Numbered from the stretch's first letter, positions 9,020-17,367 are shown. The stretch is 64,000 nt of DNA from Pirellulales bacterium (GCA_028279215.1 JANQOF010000063.1:84441-148440); one strand, 5' to 3'. The notes: generated by a model not told the origin, from the sequence alone. Numbers and translations are program-made.

Positions 9020-9155
9020 TCGATTTCACTTTCTTCGGTGGTTGTGCTCTTACGTAGCCGCTTGGGCCACCAACCAAATTATACCTGACTGCCGGTCATG
9101 AAGCACTGGCAGAACCGGAAGCGCCAGGTTGCACACTGATTCTACCGTTTTTCTT

Positions 9156-9183
9156 GTAGAAACCGAGCCACCCAATCCGCTAA
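9156..9183 (+). repeat. Short fragment resembling the start of the A/B composite repeat
   Basis: The sequence GTAGAAA followed by GCCACCCA agrees with the first bases of the repeat copies at 13727 and 42901 in about 21 of 28 positions. It may be a truncated third copy or a shared terminal motif; the rest of the module is not present. Confidence 0.35.
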
Positions 9184-9267
9184 AACTGAAAGCGTGAAAG
9201 TGCGCGCAGGGCTACACGATTTCCTTGAAGTCCCCGCCGCGCACTTGCCGGGGTTTTTTCCACGGCC

Positions 9268-9387
9268 TGTGCAAAAACTCTGCGTGTTGGCGACTCACTT
9301 ACGGCGAGGGCGTATGAAGAAGCGGCGAGAATCACAGGAGCTAGGCTCGACCACGTCGACGTAAGTGACCTACAGAGTTTTTGCACA
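9268..9387. repeat. 120-bp element with perfect 15-bp terminal inverted repeats
   Basis: TGTGCAAAAACTCTG at 9268-9282 is repeated exactly in inverted form at 9373-9387. Just inside lies a second inverted pair built on CACTTACG / CGTAAGTG. The size, terminal repeats and lack of coding capacity resemble a miniature inverted-repeat element or a single large hairpin. No clear target-site duplication is visible. Confidence 0.6.
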
Positions 9388-9497
9388 CCGAATCGATTTG
9401 TTGCGTATTGGGAATTTACTATGGGTGTCCGAACCTGGTGTAAAAACGGGTGGTCGTGACTGTTTATGGTTTGACCTCTCACCCGGCATGACCTCCC

Positions 9498-9531
9498 CGA
9501 GCCTTTGGCTCGACCCTCCTGGAAGGAGGGT
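9498..9531. repeat. Two adjacent perfect hairpins upstream of rtcB
   Basis: A 6-bp stem with a 3-base loop (CGAGCC...GGCTCG, 9498-9512) is followed directly by an 8-bp stem with a 3-base loop (ACCCTCCT...AGGAGGGT, 9513-9531). They lie about 60 bases before the rtcB start. Neither has a T run, so they look like an intergenic palindromic repeat or an RNA structure in the leader, not a terminator. Confidence 0.5.
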
Positions 9532-9589
9532 GAAGAATGAACACCCGCGGCTCACAGTACCCGTGAATCCTGCCCCCCCTCAATCAAAA

Positions 9590-11002
9590 ATGAACCGCAA
9601 GCAACTGCAAAAGATTGGCGTGCCGCCGCGATGCGTGAAGATGGCTACGCAGACGCTTAGTCGGGCTGCGCAGGAAGGCACTGGGTTTGGGCTTAAAGGC
9701 AAGCAGGCGAAGGAGCTGATCGCTGGTGTACTGGAAAGCCCGAGCACTTACCTGCACGATCCATTGTGGGGCGAGCTGGCGCGCGAACTATTGACGCAGG
9801 AAATCGAGCCGCAGAGCGAGCCGATTGAGTACCGAACTTGGGGCGACGAGATCGATCCGGCGGCGCACGTGCAGATGCGCGACGCTTGTCGCGTGCCGAG
9901 CGCGGTGGGTGCTGCGCTGATGCCCGACGCGCACGTAGGCTACGGGCTGCCAATCGGCGGCGTGCTGGCGTGCGAGGGGGCGGTGATTCCATACGCGGTG
10001 GGTGTCGACATCGCTTGTCGCATGAAGCTGTCGGTGCTCGACATGCCGGCGGCGGATTTAACGAAGCGGCGCAACTTGCTGGAAGAAGCCCTGATGGGCG
10101 GCACGCGGTTTGGCGTGGGCGTCGAGCATCGTCCTAAGCAGGAGCACGCCGTGCTCGATCAGGACTGGGACGTCTCGCGAATCACGCGCGAGAAGAAAGA
10201 CACGGCTTGGAAGCAACTGGGCACGAGCGGTTCGGGCAATCATTTTGTGGAGTTCGGTTTACTCACGCTCGCCGAGCGCGACGACGAGTTGGACTTGGAC
10301 GCCGGCGAGTACGTGGCGCTGTTGTCGCACAGCGGAAGTCGCGGTGCTGGCGCGGCAGTGTGCAGCACGTACAGTGCGATCGCGCAGCGTTTGTTGCCGC
10401 AGGGCTGCAGCGACCTGGGCCGACTGGCGTGGCTGTCGCTCGATAGCGAAGCAGGCCAGGAGTACTGGGCCGCGATGAACTTGATGGGCGACTACGCGGC
10501 AGCGAACCATGCAGTGATTCATCGGTTGGTTGCAAAGCTCGCCGGCGCTAAAGTTATTGCAGGCGTCGAGAACCATCACAACTTCGCCTGGAAGGAATTT
10601 CATCAGATTCCTGGAAAGGGGGTCCGCGAGGTGGTCGTCCATCGTAAGGGCGCTACGCCGGCTGCAGCGGGCGAGTTGGGCGTGATCCCAGGCTCAATGG
10701 CTGATCCTGCGTTCGTGGTGCGCGGCAAGGGCAACGCGGAAAGCCTAGCCAGCGCTTCGCACGGCGCGGGTCGACGCATGAGCCGCAAGAAGGCGAAGGA
10801 CACCTATCGCTTCAATGCGGTGAAGAACGACCTGGCCAAGAAGGGCATCACCGTGCTCGCCGCCGGCAGCGACGAAGTGCCGGGCGTGTATAAAGACATC
10901 CGCCAGGTGATGGCCGCCCAAGAAGATCTGGTCGACATCGTCGCCCAGTTCGACCCAAAAATCGTTCGCATGTGCGGCGATGGAAGTGAAGTGGAGGATT
11001 GA
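9590..11002 (+). CDS. rtcB: RNA-splicing ligase RtcB
   Basis: A protein of 470 residues, the normal length when started at the ATG at 9590; the longer open frame reads back through intergenic hairpins. Visible family motifs are PDAHVGYGLPIGGVLA followed by GVDIACRM (metal-binding Cys), GSGNHFVEFG, SHSGSRGAGAAV, VENHHNFAWKE and, near the end, GSMADPAFVVRGKG with SHGAGRRMSR. RtcB joins RNA 2',3'-cyclic-phosphate or 3'-phosphate ends to 5'-OH ends using GTP and manganese, and works in RNA repair. No archease or RtcA gene is adjacent. Confidence 0.93.
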   Translation: MNRKQLQKIGVPPRCVKMATQTLSRAAQEGTGFGLKGKQAKELIAGVLESPSTYLHDPLWGELARELLTQEIEPQSEPIEYRTWGDEIDPAAHVQMRDACRVPSAVGAALMPDAHVGYGLPIGGVLACEGAVIPYAVGVDIACRMKLSVLDMPAADLTKRRNLLEEALMGGTRFGVGVEHRPKQEHAVLDQDWDVSRITREKKDTAWKQLGTSGSGNHFVEFGLLTLAERDDELDLDAGEYVALLSHSGSRGAGAAVCSTYSAIAQRLLPQGCSDLGRLAWLSLDSEAGQEYWAAMNLMGDYAAANHAVIHRLVAKLAGAKVIAGVENHHNFAWKEFHQIPGKGVREVVVHRKGATPAAAGELGVIPGSMADPAFVVRGKGNAESLASASHGAGRRMSRKKAKDTYRFNAVKNDLAKKGITVLAAGSDEVPGVYKDIRQVMAAQEDLVDIVAQFDPKIVRMCGDGSEVED

Positions 11003-11005
11003 GGA

Positions 11006-11093
11006 CTGGGGGGTCAGGGGTCCAGGGTCAGTTGTTGTAGGATTCACAATATGATTGACCCTGCTCCCCGGCCCCTGACTCCTGACCCCTCCT
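11006..11093. repeat. Palindromic repeat overlapping the start of the CPXCG gene
   Basis: The left arm (about 11006-11030) is made of GGGGTCA / CCAGGGTCA units. The right arm (about 11056-11092) is made of the complementary TGACCCTG / CCCCTGAC / TGACCCC units. The same vocabulary occurs in the palindrome inside repeat copy B near 43141-43190. The right arm is read as the first dozen codons of the next gene. Confidence 0.6.
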
Positions 11094-11257
11094 ATATATG
11101 CGACAGTTGCGGCGAGGAGATTGTGATCCCGGTCGACATCTCGCAAGGAGCGTCGCAGCAGTATGTGGAAGACTGCCCGGTATGTTGTTGTCCGAATGTG
11201 ATTCGCGTGGAGTTTGACGAACACGGCGAGGCGCAGTGCTGGGCCGAGCGGGAGTGA
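11051..11257 (+). CDS. CPXCG-motif cysteine-rich protein
   Basis: A protein of 68 residues with two cysteine pairs, CDSCGE near residue 17 and CPVCC near residue 45, separated by a VPVDIS...YVEDC segment. This is the layout of the small CPXCG (Cys-rich CPXG) family, likely a zinc ribbon of unknown role. The only in-frame start is ATG 11051. As a result residues 2-14 (IDPAPRPLTPDPS) come from the palindromic repeat and are probably not part of the fold. It follows rtcB after about 50 bases and may be co-transcribed with it. Confidence 0.75.
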   Translation: MIDPAPRPLTPDPSYICDSCGEEIVIPVDISQGASQQYVEDCPVCCCPNVIRVEFDEHGEAQCWAERE

Positions 11258-11284
11258 ATCGATGAACCAGGTCCCTCACCCCGA

Positions 11285-11309
11285 CCCTCTCCCGTAGAAC
11301 GGGAGAGGG
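11285..11309. repeat. Perfect 11-bp hairpin between genes
   Basis: CCCTCTCCCGT at 11285-11295 pairs exactly with 11299-11309 around a 3-base loop. There is no T run, so it may be a palindromic repeat or a weak terminator for the CPXCG gene. Confidence 0.6.
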
Positions 11310-11350
11310 AGCAGTATTGAGACAGTAACCTTCAGCCCGTCCGGTGCGCT

Positions 11351-12031
11351 ATGTCCAAACTTCCTACTCAACCCTATTGCTCCGAGCGATTGCCCGAAGC
11401 CGAGATGCTCGACCGTGCGCGCGCGTTTTGCGAGTTGATGTCGACTCGGCGGAGCGTTCGGCACTTTTCCGACGACTGCGTCCCGCGAGAGTTGATCGAA
11501 CTAGCGATCGTCACCGCTTCGAGCGCGCCGTCGGGCGCTCACCGTCAGCCGTGGCGATTCGTGGCCGTCGACAATGCAGACATCAAGCGCCGCATCCGCG
11601 AGGCGGCAGAAGCTGAGGAGCGAGAGTTCTACGAGGGCGAACGGTCTTCGCCCGAATGGCGGGCGGCAGTTGAGCCGCTGGGCACCGACTGGCAGAAGCC
11701 GTACCTGGAGACCGCGCCTTGGCTCGTGGTGGTGTTCGAGCAGGCGTACGAACTGGATGCCGATGGTAATCGATGCAAGAACTACTACGTGAAGGAAAGT
11801 GTCGGTATTGCTTGCGGCGTGTTCATCACCGCGCTGCATAGTATGGGGCTAGCGACGCTCACCCACACGCCAAGCCCAATGGACTTTCTGGCGAACATCC
11901 TAGACCGCCCCAAGAACGAGCGACCCTATATTCTGTTCCCCGTCGGCTACCCAGCCGACGACGCCACGGTGCCGCAGCTTGCACGAAAGACTCTGGCCGA
12001 GATGGCCGTATGGAACCCAGGCGTGTTGTGA
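11351..12031 (+). CDS. Nitroreductase-family flavoprotein
   Basis: A protein of 226 residues. The N-terminal RRSVRHFSDDCVPRELIELAI motif and the APSGAHRQPWRFVAV segment form the FMN phosphate and isoalloxazine site of nitroreductases. A later GIACGVFITALHSMGLATLTHTPSP stretch matches the dimer-interface and FMN-binding part. The overall pattern is closest to the subgroup that includes iodotyrosine-dehalogenase-like enzymes, which reduce substrates with NAD(P)H through FMN. The natural substrate cannot be read from the sequence. It sits alone between two intergenic hairpin regions, with rpiB about 180 bases downstream on the same strand. Confidence 0.87.
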   Translation: MSKLPTQPYCSERLPEAEMLDRARAFCELMSTRRSVRHFSDDCVPRELIELAIVTASSAPSGAHRQPWRFVAVDNADIKRRIREAAEAEEREFYEGERSSPEWRAAVEPLGTDWQKPYLETAPWLVVVFEQAYELDADGNRCKNYYVKESVGIACGVFITALHSMGLATLTHTPSPMDFLANILDRPKNERPYILFPVGYPADDATVPQLARKTLAEMAVWNPGVL

Positions 12032-12210
12032 TGGTCGCCATGACAAAGAAGTTGACATGAGAATCGGGAATCGCGATCGACTTCTTAACACCAATCCTGA
12101 AGCAGGCCGACGACGATCAACTCGTTCAAGCAGAACGGCGACGCCTCGCCAGCGGCTCATGGCCACGGTACGATTGGACGGCAAAGTTCAACCTACGGAG
12201 TCCCTTCGCC

Positions 12211-12639
12211 ATGCGAATCGCCATTGCGTCCGACCATGCCGGGTACCATCTGAAGCAGCGGCTGATCGCGCACCTTGAGTCGGGCGGGTACGCGGTTGCC
12301 GATTTCGGCACCGACAGCGACGAGCCGGTCGACTACCCCGACTTCATCCGCCCCGCGGCCGAAGCGGTGGTCGCGGGAGAGGCCGACGTGGCGATTGTGT
12401 TGGGCGGAAGCGGCAACGGTGAGGCGATCGTCGCCAACAAGGTCCACGGCATCCGCTGCGCAGTCTGCTGGGACGAGATATCGGCCCGCCTGGCCAAACA
12501 GCACAACAACGCCAATGCCATCTCGATAGGCGGACGGATGGTCAGCGAAGACCTAGGCTGCGCGATTGTCGACGCTTGGTTGAATGCCGAGTTCGAAGGG
12601 GGAAGGCACGCGCGGCGGATTGGGAAGATTGAAGGGTAG
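12211..12639 (+). CDS. rpiB: Ribose-5-phosphate isomerase B
   Basis: A protein of 142 residues, typical for RpiB, beginning MRIAIASDHAGYHLKQ. The conserved phosphate-binding region reads VLGGSGNGEAIVANKV followed by GIRCAVCWD, and the C-terminal GGRMV segment is present. The usual catalytic Cys of the CGSGIG form is Gly in this GGSGNG version, as in the actinobacterial type of the family. That type uses a Glu instead, consistent with the E seen after GSGNG. It interconverts ribose 5-phosphate and ribulose 5-phosphate in the pentose phosphate pathway. Its stop lies 16 bases from the stop of the convergent PEP-CTERM gene. Confidence 0.93.
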   Translation: MRIAIASDHAGYHLKQRLIAHLESGGYAVADFGTDSDEPVDYPDFIRPAAEAVVAGEADVAIVLGGSGNGEAIVANKVHGIRCAVCWDEISARLAKQHNNANAISIGGRMVSEDLGCAIVDAWLNAEFEGGRHARRIGKIEG

Positions 12640-12655
12640 GGGGAGGTACTCCGGT

Positions 12656-13369
12656 TTACGAGACACTGCTTCGGAGCACCCCAAGTTTGGTCCCGCTAAA
12701 TACTACCGCCACGATGGTCAACCATGCAAGAACCTCTGTGGGTGGCTCGGGAATAGGTGCCCCGATAACAAACGTGACCGGCTCGTAGTCGAACACCGGC
12801 GCCGCGTCTCCGCCCGGAACGTTAAACGAAGCTTGTCCAGTCATGCTTAACTGCGCTTCCTGACCACCCCACAGTAGAAACACGCTGCCGAACAGCATTG
12901 GGTATTCGTCCCATAGTGTACGCGGGTCCGTATCCGACAACGGAGCGGCTTTCGATACCAAAATGGACTGCAGGTCGCCAGGTTCACCTGCATCTTGATT
13001 TGTTGGGAATACTGGTTCCTCCCTTGTAAAGGGACCGAAGTCCAGACGCACCATTGGGGATGGATGTGGAGCATATCCCAACCCTGGGTCGGTAATGTCT
13101 CCGTCGAGGCCAATGCTTGTAACGAAGTTCCGAAAGTCTCTATCACCTGGGCCCAGGGTTGGTACAACACTCAATCCAAATTGTAGGAGGACCGAGTCGC
13201 CGTCAAACGGACGATCGAGTGGGGGGATTGGCACAACGTTGAACGTACTTGGGTCGAATGCTTCCAGCACTTGGACACTGAAATCGACTGTCCCCGCCCA
13301 TCCTTGAGCAGAAACTCCTATAGTACATCCAAGCAGAAACACCATGCCCGAATGACACTGATTCATCAT
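12656..13369 (-). CDS. Secreted PEP-CTERM protein, unknown function
   Basis: A protein of 237 residues. A signal peptide occupies about residues 1-25 (hydrophobic FLLGCTIGVSAQGWA). The body is beta-rich and acidic with no recognised catalytic motif. The C-terminus is a PEP-CTERM sorting signal: IPEPPTE, a hydrophobic stretch (VLAWLTIVAVVF) and a weakly basic tail. In this system an exosortase cleaves near PEP and attaches the protein to the envelope. No exosortase gene is in the window. The gene is alone on the minus strand. Confidence 0.75.
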   Translation of the reverse strand: MMNQCHSGMVFLLGCTIGVSAQGWAGTVDFSVQVLEAFDPSTFNVVPIPPLDRPFDGDSVLLQFGLSVVPTLGPGDRDFRNFVTSIGLDGDITDPGLGYAPHPSPMVRLDFGPFTREEPVFPTNQDAGEPGDLQSILVSKAAPLSDTDPRTLWDEYPMLFGSVFLLWGGQEAQLSMTGQASFNVPGGDAAPVFDYEPVTFVIGAPIPEPPTEVLAWLTIVAVVFSGTKLGVLRSSVS

Positions 13370-13699
13370 GAGGTCTTCTCCCGGAAATCAAAAATTTGGT
13401 AGTAGCTAAACTCGGTGCCATTGAGCCCGCTTTCGAACCCAGTCTCGCAAACCTGACCTGATGTTGCAACCATAATAAGTGAATCGAGAAGTCGTGAACA
13501 ACCTGTTCGATCGCTGTCTAGGAATTCACGATAATCGGCACGGGTGGTGCGAACACAGGAACCAAATAGCGAAATCCAAATCCTGTGCACATTCGCTTTC
13601 GTGGCACCGCAATAGCGATCTACAGAACTATCCGTGTCACTCGGTAGTGTATCCTTCTGGAAGCCGTGCTACACTCGTGCCATCGCCGAACGCAGGCGC
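13370..13699. other. Intergenic region, no gene seen
   Basis: Short open frames occur on both strands, but none has a recognisable fold, start context or planctomycete-like composition. It presumably holds the promoter of the minus-strand PEP-CTERM gene. Confidence 0.5.
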
Positions 13700-14176
13700 C
13701 AGGCCGAATTTCTTAGGGCGATTATTGTAGAAAATGGGCCACCCACTGTGATAAGCTACAGGTCTATATTGGTGTGCCGCGCGTACACGCAAGGCGAACC
13801 GGGCTGCGACCCGTGAGTTTGTGGAGTGGCGGGTAACTACGGGCGTGGTGGCTGAAATCGTCGTGCTTTCAAGGGACCGCTCGTCCTCCGTCCGGCCCGG
13901 GAAGTTCTCGCCTTGTGCAGAGTCTGCGCGCGGAGAGGCCGGCGGACGTCCGCCTTTTTGTTGAGTATTGGAGGTTGATTGGTCATTGGTTCTTCGTCAT
14001 TAGTCGTTCCCACTTCAATTGTCCCGTCGCCCCCTTACAAATGGACAATTGACCACTCCAATAGACGCCCGCAACATGAAAACACGTCGAGAAAAACAGA
14101 GGACAACGAAAGCCAACGGAAACGATCGGGGATGAATAGAGTCCCCTAGAATCGTTTTTCGGCAGGCGGGACAAAA
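13700..14176. repeat. Composite repeat, copy A
   Basis: This stretch is matched along most of its length by 42873-43440. Module 1 (13700-13959) contains GTAGAAAATGGGCCACCCACT near 13727 and ends in a perfect 14-base palindrome (13941-13954) with T5. Module 2 (about 13975-14176) starts with ATTGGTCATTGG-type units. It contains a perfect 10-bp inverted pair (14015-14024 with 14043-14052) and a conserved GAGAAAAACAGAG block, then an ATCGTTTTTCGGC block. Complementary CCAATGACCAATGG units follow at about 14187-14220. No protein family is encoded. Confidence 0.75.
13941..13959 (+). terminator. Intrinsic terminator closing module 1 of repeat copy A
   Basis: The self-complementary GGCGGACGTCCGCC is followed directly by TTTTT. 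The same palindrome with T6 ends the matching module at 43116-43135, so the structure is conserved between copies. Confidence 0.7.
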
Positions 14177-14299
14177 TGGACTAATGGAATGACCAATGTC
14201 CATGGTCCAATGACCAATGGATCGTATGATTGGTCGTTGATAATTCGAGCTTGGTCATTTTCCTCCAGCCCTCCCCGAATTAAAGGGTTACAAACGAAT

Positions 14300-15103
14300 A
14301 TGTGCCGTCCCATCACTATCAAACCTGGCGCGAAGGTCGACCTGGCGGACATCGATCCGCGTAGAATCGATGGCGATTGGGATAAGGATTCGGCTTACGA
14401 GCAGATAGAGAGGAACACCGAGCAGAGTCGCGAATTGGCGTATCGGTTGTATGCCGAGAACCGGCGAAGCGTGCTCATTGTGCTGCAGGGGATGGACACC
14501 GCCGGGAAGGATGGGACGATTCGCGTAGTGCTGACGGGCATCAACCCGCAGAGCTGCCAGATTGTGGCGTTCAAGCAGCCGAGTACCGAGGAGCGGGATC
14601 ACGATTTCCTCTGGCGGATCCACAAGGCGGTTCCAAGGCGGGGGAACATTGGCATCTTTAATCGGTCTCACTACGAAGACGTGTTGGTGGTGCGGGTACA
14701 CAACCTGGTGCCCAAGAGCGAGTGGAAAACGCGGTACCGACGCATCAACGAGTTTGAAGAGTTGCTGGTTGAAGGGCGCATGACGCTGGTGAAGTGCTTC
14801 CTACACATAAGTAAAGAGGAGCAGCGCGAGCGGTTGCAAGCGCGACTCGACAATCCTGACAAGCGGTGGAAGTTCTCGAAGGCCGATTTGGAAGAGCGAA
14901 AGCTGTGGGACGATTATCAAGATGCGTACCGCGTGGCGGTCGAATCGTGCAACACCAAGCATGCGCCGTGGTACATCATTCCCTCCGACCGCAAGTGGTA
15001 CCGCAACCTGGTCGTCAGTCAGCTACTGCTCGACACGTTGAAGCAAATGGATCCGCAAATCCCCGACGCCGAAGAAGGGCTGGAAGGGATCGTCGTAGAG
15101 TAG
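14300..15103 (+). CDS. ppk2: Polyphosphate kinase 2 family phosphotransferase
   Basis: A protein of 267 residues from the ATG at 14300; the longer frame back to 14189 reads through palindromic repeat sequence. The Walker A motif is GMDTAGKDGTIR, the Walker B region is IFNRSHYEDVLV, and the lid module carries RLQARLDNPDKRWKFS. These are the marks of class I PPK2, which moves phosphate between polyphosphate and nucleoside di- or triphosphates. It acts in the cytoplasm in energy storage and nucleotide balance. It stands alone, and its stop is 26 bases from the end of the convergent galactosidase gene. Confidence 0.93.
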   Translation: MCRPITIKPGAKVDLADIDPRRIDGDWDKDSAYEQIERNTEQSRELAYRLYAENRRSVLIVLQGMDTAGKDGTIRVVLTGINPQSCQIVAFKQPSTEERDHDFLWRIHKAVPRRGNIGIFNRSHYEDVLVVRVHNLVPKSEWKTRYRRINEFEELLVEGRMTLVKCFLHISKEEQRERLQARLDNPDKRWKFSKADLEERKLWDDYQDAYRVAVESCNTKHAPWYIIPSDRKWYRNLVVSQLLLDTLKQMDPQIPDAEEGLEGIVVE

Positions 15104-15129
15104 GGCACCGAAAGCGCAGAAACAGGTGA

Positions 15130-17259
15130 TCACCTGCGATTCGGGTCTGCGTGGTTGGAGACTGTGGAGCGCGGCAACGCATCGTATCTCAGAAACAAGA
15201 ATCCAGGCGCCTCGGCGACTTTTAGCTCAAGTTCACCCCGCGGACCAATCCAATGAGTGGACGGCTCGGCAGTTACTAGGTTTGTGATACGGAGATTGGT
15301 GTTGCGGACGAACTCAAGATTGAAGTCGCTCGATTCTTCTCGGTTTAGCCTCTCGCGAAAGATCGTCAAATAGCCACTTCCGCTGCTCGGATCGTGATTC
15401 TGAAAGCCGGTCCAACTTTGGTTGTCCGGTTCGTCTCCAATTGGGAAGACGTAGCCCCGGTAGATCGCCTGCCGGTGCTGCTTGTAGATAGAGAGTAGCT
15501 CGCGCACCTGGCTGCGAGCTGTGGGACTGTAATGGCGGGTTTCCTGGAAGAAGATTGGGCTCGACATCAATGCGATACCCACCGCGTAATGGTGTGGGTG
15601 TTCGCCGGCGTCCGTCGATTCCGGAGGGTAGAGTCGGTCCACATTCTGGACTGTAACCTGAAACTTGTTGAGGTTAACGTACTTCGAGAGGTTCCAGGCA
15701 TCGTTCAGAACTTTGTAGGGCACGTAGCGGACTGGGTCTCGCACCGTTTGCGTTTTTCGATTCGCGAGATACACATTGCCATACTCGCGACCACTGAAAT
15801 AGCCCATCCTAGTTGCGAACTCGGTCACGTCCCAGTTGACTCGAGCGGTGTGGTTGGAATAGCGAACCAGCGTGCGAGCCTTGTTGGTAAGGCTGTCGAA
15901 CTTGTCCTTGGTCGTTAGATTGGCGAAGTCCAGCTTAAAGTACTTGAAGTCGCCTCGGTCGTAGTTCTCGATGAGCGCAGCGGACGGGGCAGTCCACGCA
16001 GCCCACAATCCAAGCTTGACCCCAAGCTCGTCGGCTCGCCGACGGACGTTCGCCCAACCGTGTGGATAAACCGGGTAGTCGCCAAACTGCTTTGCGGCCC
16101 CAGCACCGTGTTGTACTTCCCGCGCTGAAGCGGCCGTGGTCCACTGCGGAGTTTGCCAACCGTCGTCGATCTGAAGTACGTCGATGCCGAGGTCGGCCAC
16201 CGATTCGAGTTCCTCAAGCACATTTTCTTCTCGAGCCGCATGCAGACACGGCGCCCTGCCGTCTTCGGTCCCCCAAGTATTCGCCATGATGTAAACATCG
16301 TGGGTTGGGTGGACCGGAAACCGCACTCGGTCGAACCGCTTCAGGGCCAGTTCGGCATTGGACTCGTCGCCGCTAAACAGCACGGTCCATGTGGCCCAGC
16401 AGTTCCTGAAGCGATCAGCGGTCACATCTTGAGGCAATAGGCCGGCTCCCGTTACACTTGCCGATTCATGGTCGAACAGGAACTCGCCTGTAGCTACATC
16501 GGCGTTCTTGTGTAAGTGAGTATGCTTGTTGGACTCCTTGATGAGGATGACGCCATGGTCGTCGGCACGGAGAGCGACGCCGTTTGCCCAGTCAACTGCG
16601 GCGCTGCCGTCTGGCACCTCGGCCTCACGTAAGATTCGCGCATCCATGTTGGCTTTGATGCCTTGCATCAGACCGAACGCACGGCGGCGCAGCTTCGGGT
16701 GCTGAACGCTTATCGTCTCGACCACCTGAGGATCGAACGTTGCCCCGGCGCCGTCGTACGCGGCTAGAGCTTTCAACCGACATTGAGTCCGCAGCCCGGG
16801 TGCACCTGGATAGGCCCAGATGGCGTAGCGTAACCGCAAACCTCCTTCCGGATACTCGAACTCTGCGACGACTCGGAGATGGTCGCTCGTAAACCGTTCG
16901 TCGTCGTCGAGATCGGCAGAAAGCGATACCAGCTTGCATTCGCCTAAGGGTCCGAAGTCCCAATCGCAAGCCGTCGCTCCGTGGGTTCGTGTCGGTGCGT
17001 ACTCCTGAGCGCCAAGACGCAGGCTAACTGTTTGCAGTCCGCGACGACTCAAGTGCCACTGTCGGGTTACAGTTCCAGTGCTGACGGTTAAGTTCTGCCC
17101 GTCAAACTGCATCCACGACTGGTTAAAGCTTGCTGACCGCTGGAACTCGTTTGCCTGGCAGTACGTCTCGCAGGTTGCGGTGGCCACGAAGGCAAGCCAA
17201 ACCAGCAACACACCACGTGTGAGAGTTTCGCAAATACATCTCATAGATATCATCGGCAT
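15130..17259 (-). CDS. Exported GH36-type alpha-galactosidase-like glycosidase
   Basis: A protein of 709 residues with an N-terminal signal sequence (RGVLLVWLAFVATATC...). A beta-sandwich-like N-terminal domain leads into a TIM-barrel core. The core shows VLQIDDGWQ near residue 365, GLWAAWTAP near 425 and FKYFKLDFAN near 442; the Asp of KLD is where the GH36/GH27 nucleophile lies. It probably removes alpha-galactosyl (or related) residues from polysaccharides in the periplasm. It follows the ECF sigma and FecR genes on the same strand with a 108-base gap, so it may be their target. An alternative start is Met6 (17244). Confidence 0.85.
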   Translation of the reverse strand: MPMISMRCICETLTRGVLLVWLAFVATATCETYCQANEFQRSASFNQSWMQFDGQNLTVSTGTVTRQWHLSRRGLQTVSLRLGAQEYAPTRTHGATACDWDFGPLGECKLVSLSADLDDDERFTSDHLRVVAEFEYPEGGLRLRYAIWAYPGAPGLRTQCRLKALAAYDGAGATFDPQVVETISVQHPKLRRRAFGLMQGIKANMDARILREAEVPDGSAAVDWANGVALRADDHGVILIKESNKHTHLHKNADVATGEFLFDHESASVTGAGLLPQDVTADRFRNCWATWTVLFSGDESNAELALKRFDRVRFPVHPTHDVYIMANTWGTEDGRAPCLHAAREENVLEELESVADLGIDVLQIDDGWQTPQWTTAASAREVQHGAGAAKQFGDYPVYPHGWANVRRRADELGVKLGLWAAWTAPSAALIENYDRGDFKYFKLDFANLTTKDKFDSLTNKARTLVRYSNHTARVNWDVTEFATRMGYFSGREYGNVYLANRKTQTVRDPVRYVPYKVLNDAWNLSKYVNLNKFQVTVQNVDRLYPPESTDAGEHPHHYAVGIALMSSPIFFQETRHYSPTARSQVRELLSIYKQHRQAIYRGYVFPIGDEPDNQSWTGFQNHDPSSGSGYLTIFRERLNREESSDFNLEFVRNTNLRITNLVTAEPSTHWIGPRGELELKVAEAPGFLFLRYDALPRSTVSNHADPNRR

Positions 17260-17367
17260 GGGCCTGAAACGCTAATCGCCTGACGGATGGGGTCCTTGGG
17301 GCACCCATAGCATCGCACGCGCGCCAAGGGTTTGAAGGCGGGAGCTATCAAGTGGCAAAAGCGATCG

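Noticed and set aside
9365..9589. 75-residue N-terminal extension of RtcB
   Set aside because: It reads through inverted repeats and hairpins. RtcB proteins have the normal length when started at 9590.
11285..11309. Possible intrinsic terminator
   Set aside because: The stem is perfect but no T run follows on either strand, so I list it only as a hairpin repeat.
14189..14299. 37-residue N-terminal extension of the PPK2 protein
   Set aside because: Encoded by CCAATGACCAATGG-type repeat units. The family starts near MCRPITIKPG.
15123..15136. Perfect 14-bp palindrome CAGGTGATCACCTG between two convergent genes
   Set aside because: It overlaps the end of the galactosidase gene, lacks a T run, and a single 14-bp palindrome is expected occasionally by chance.
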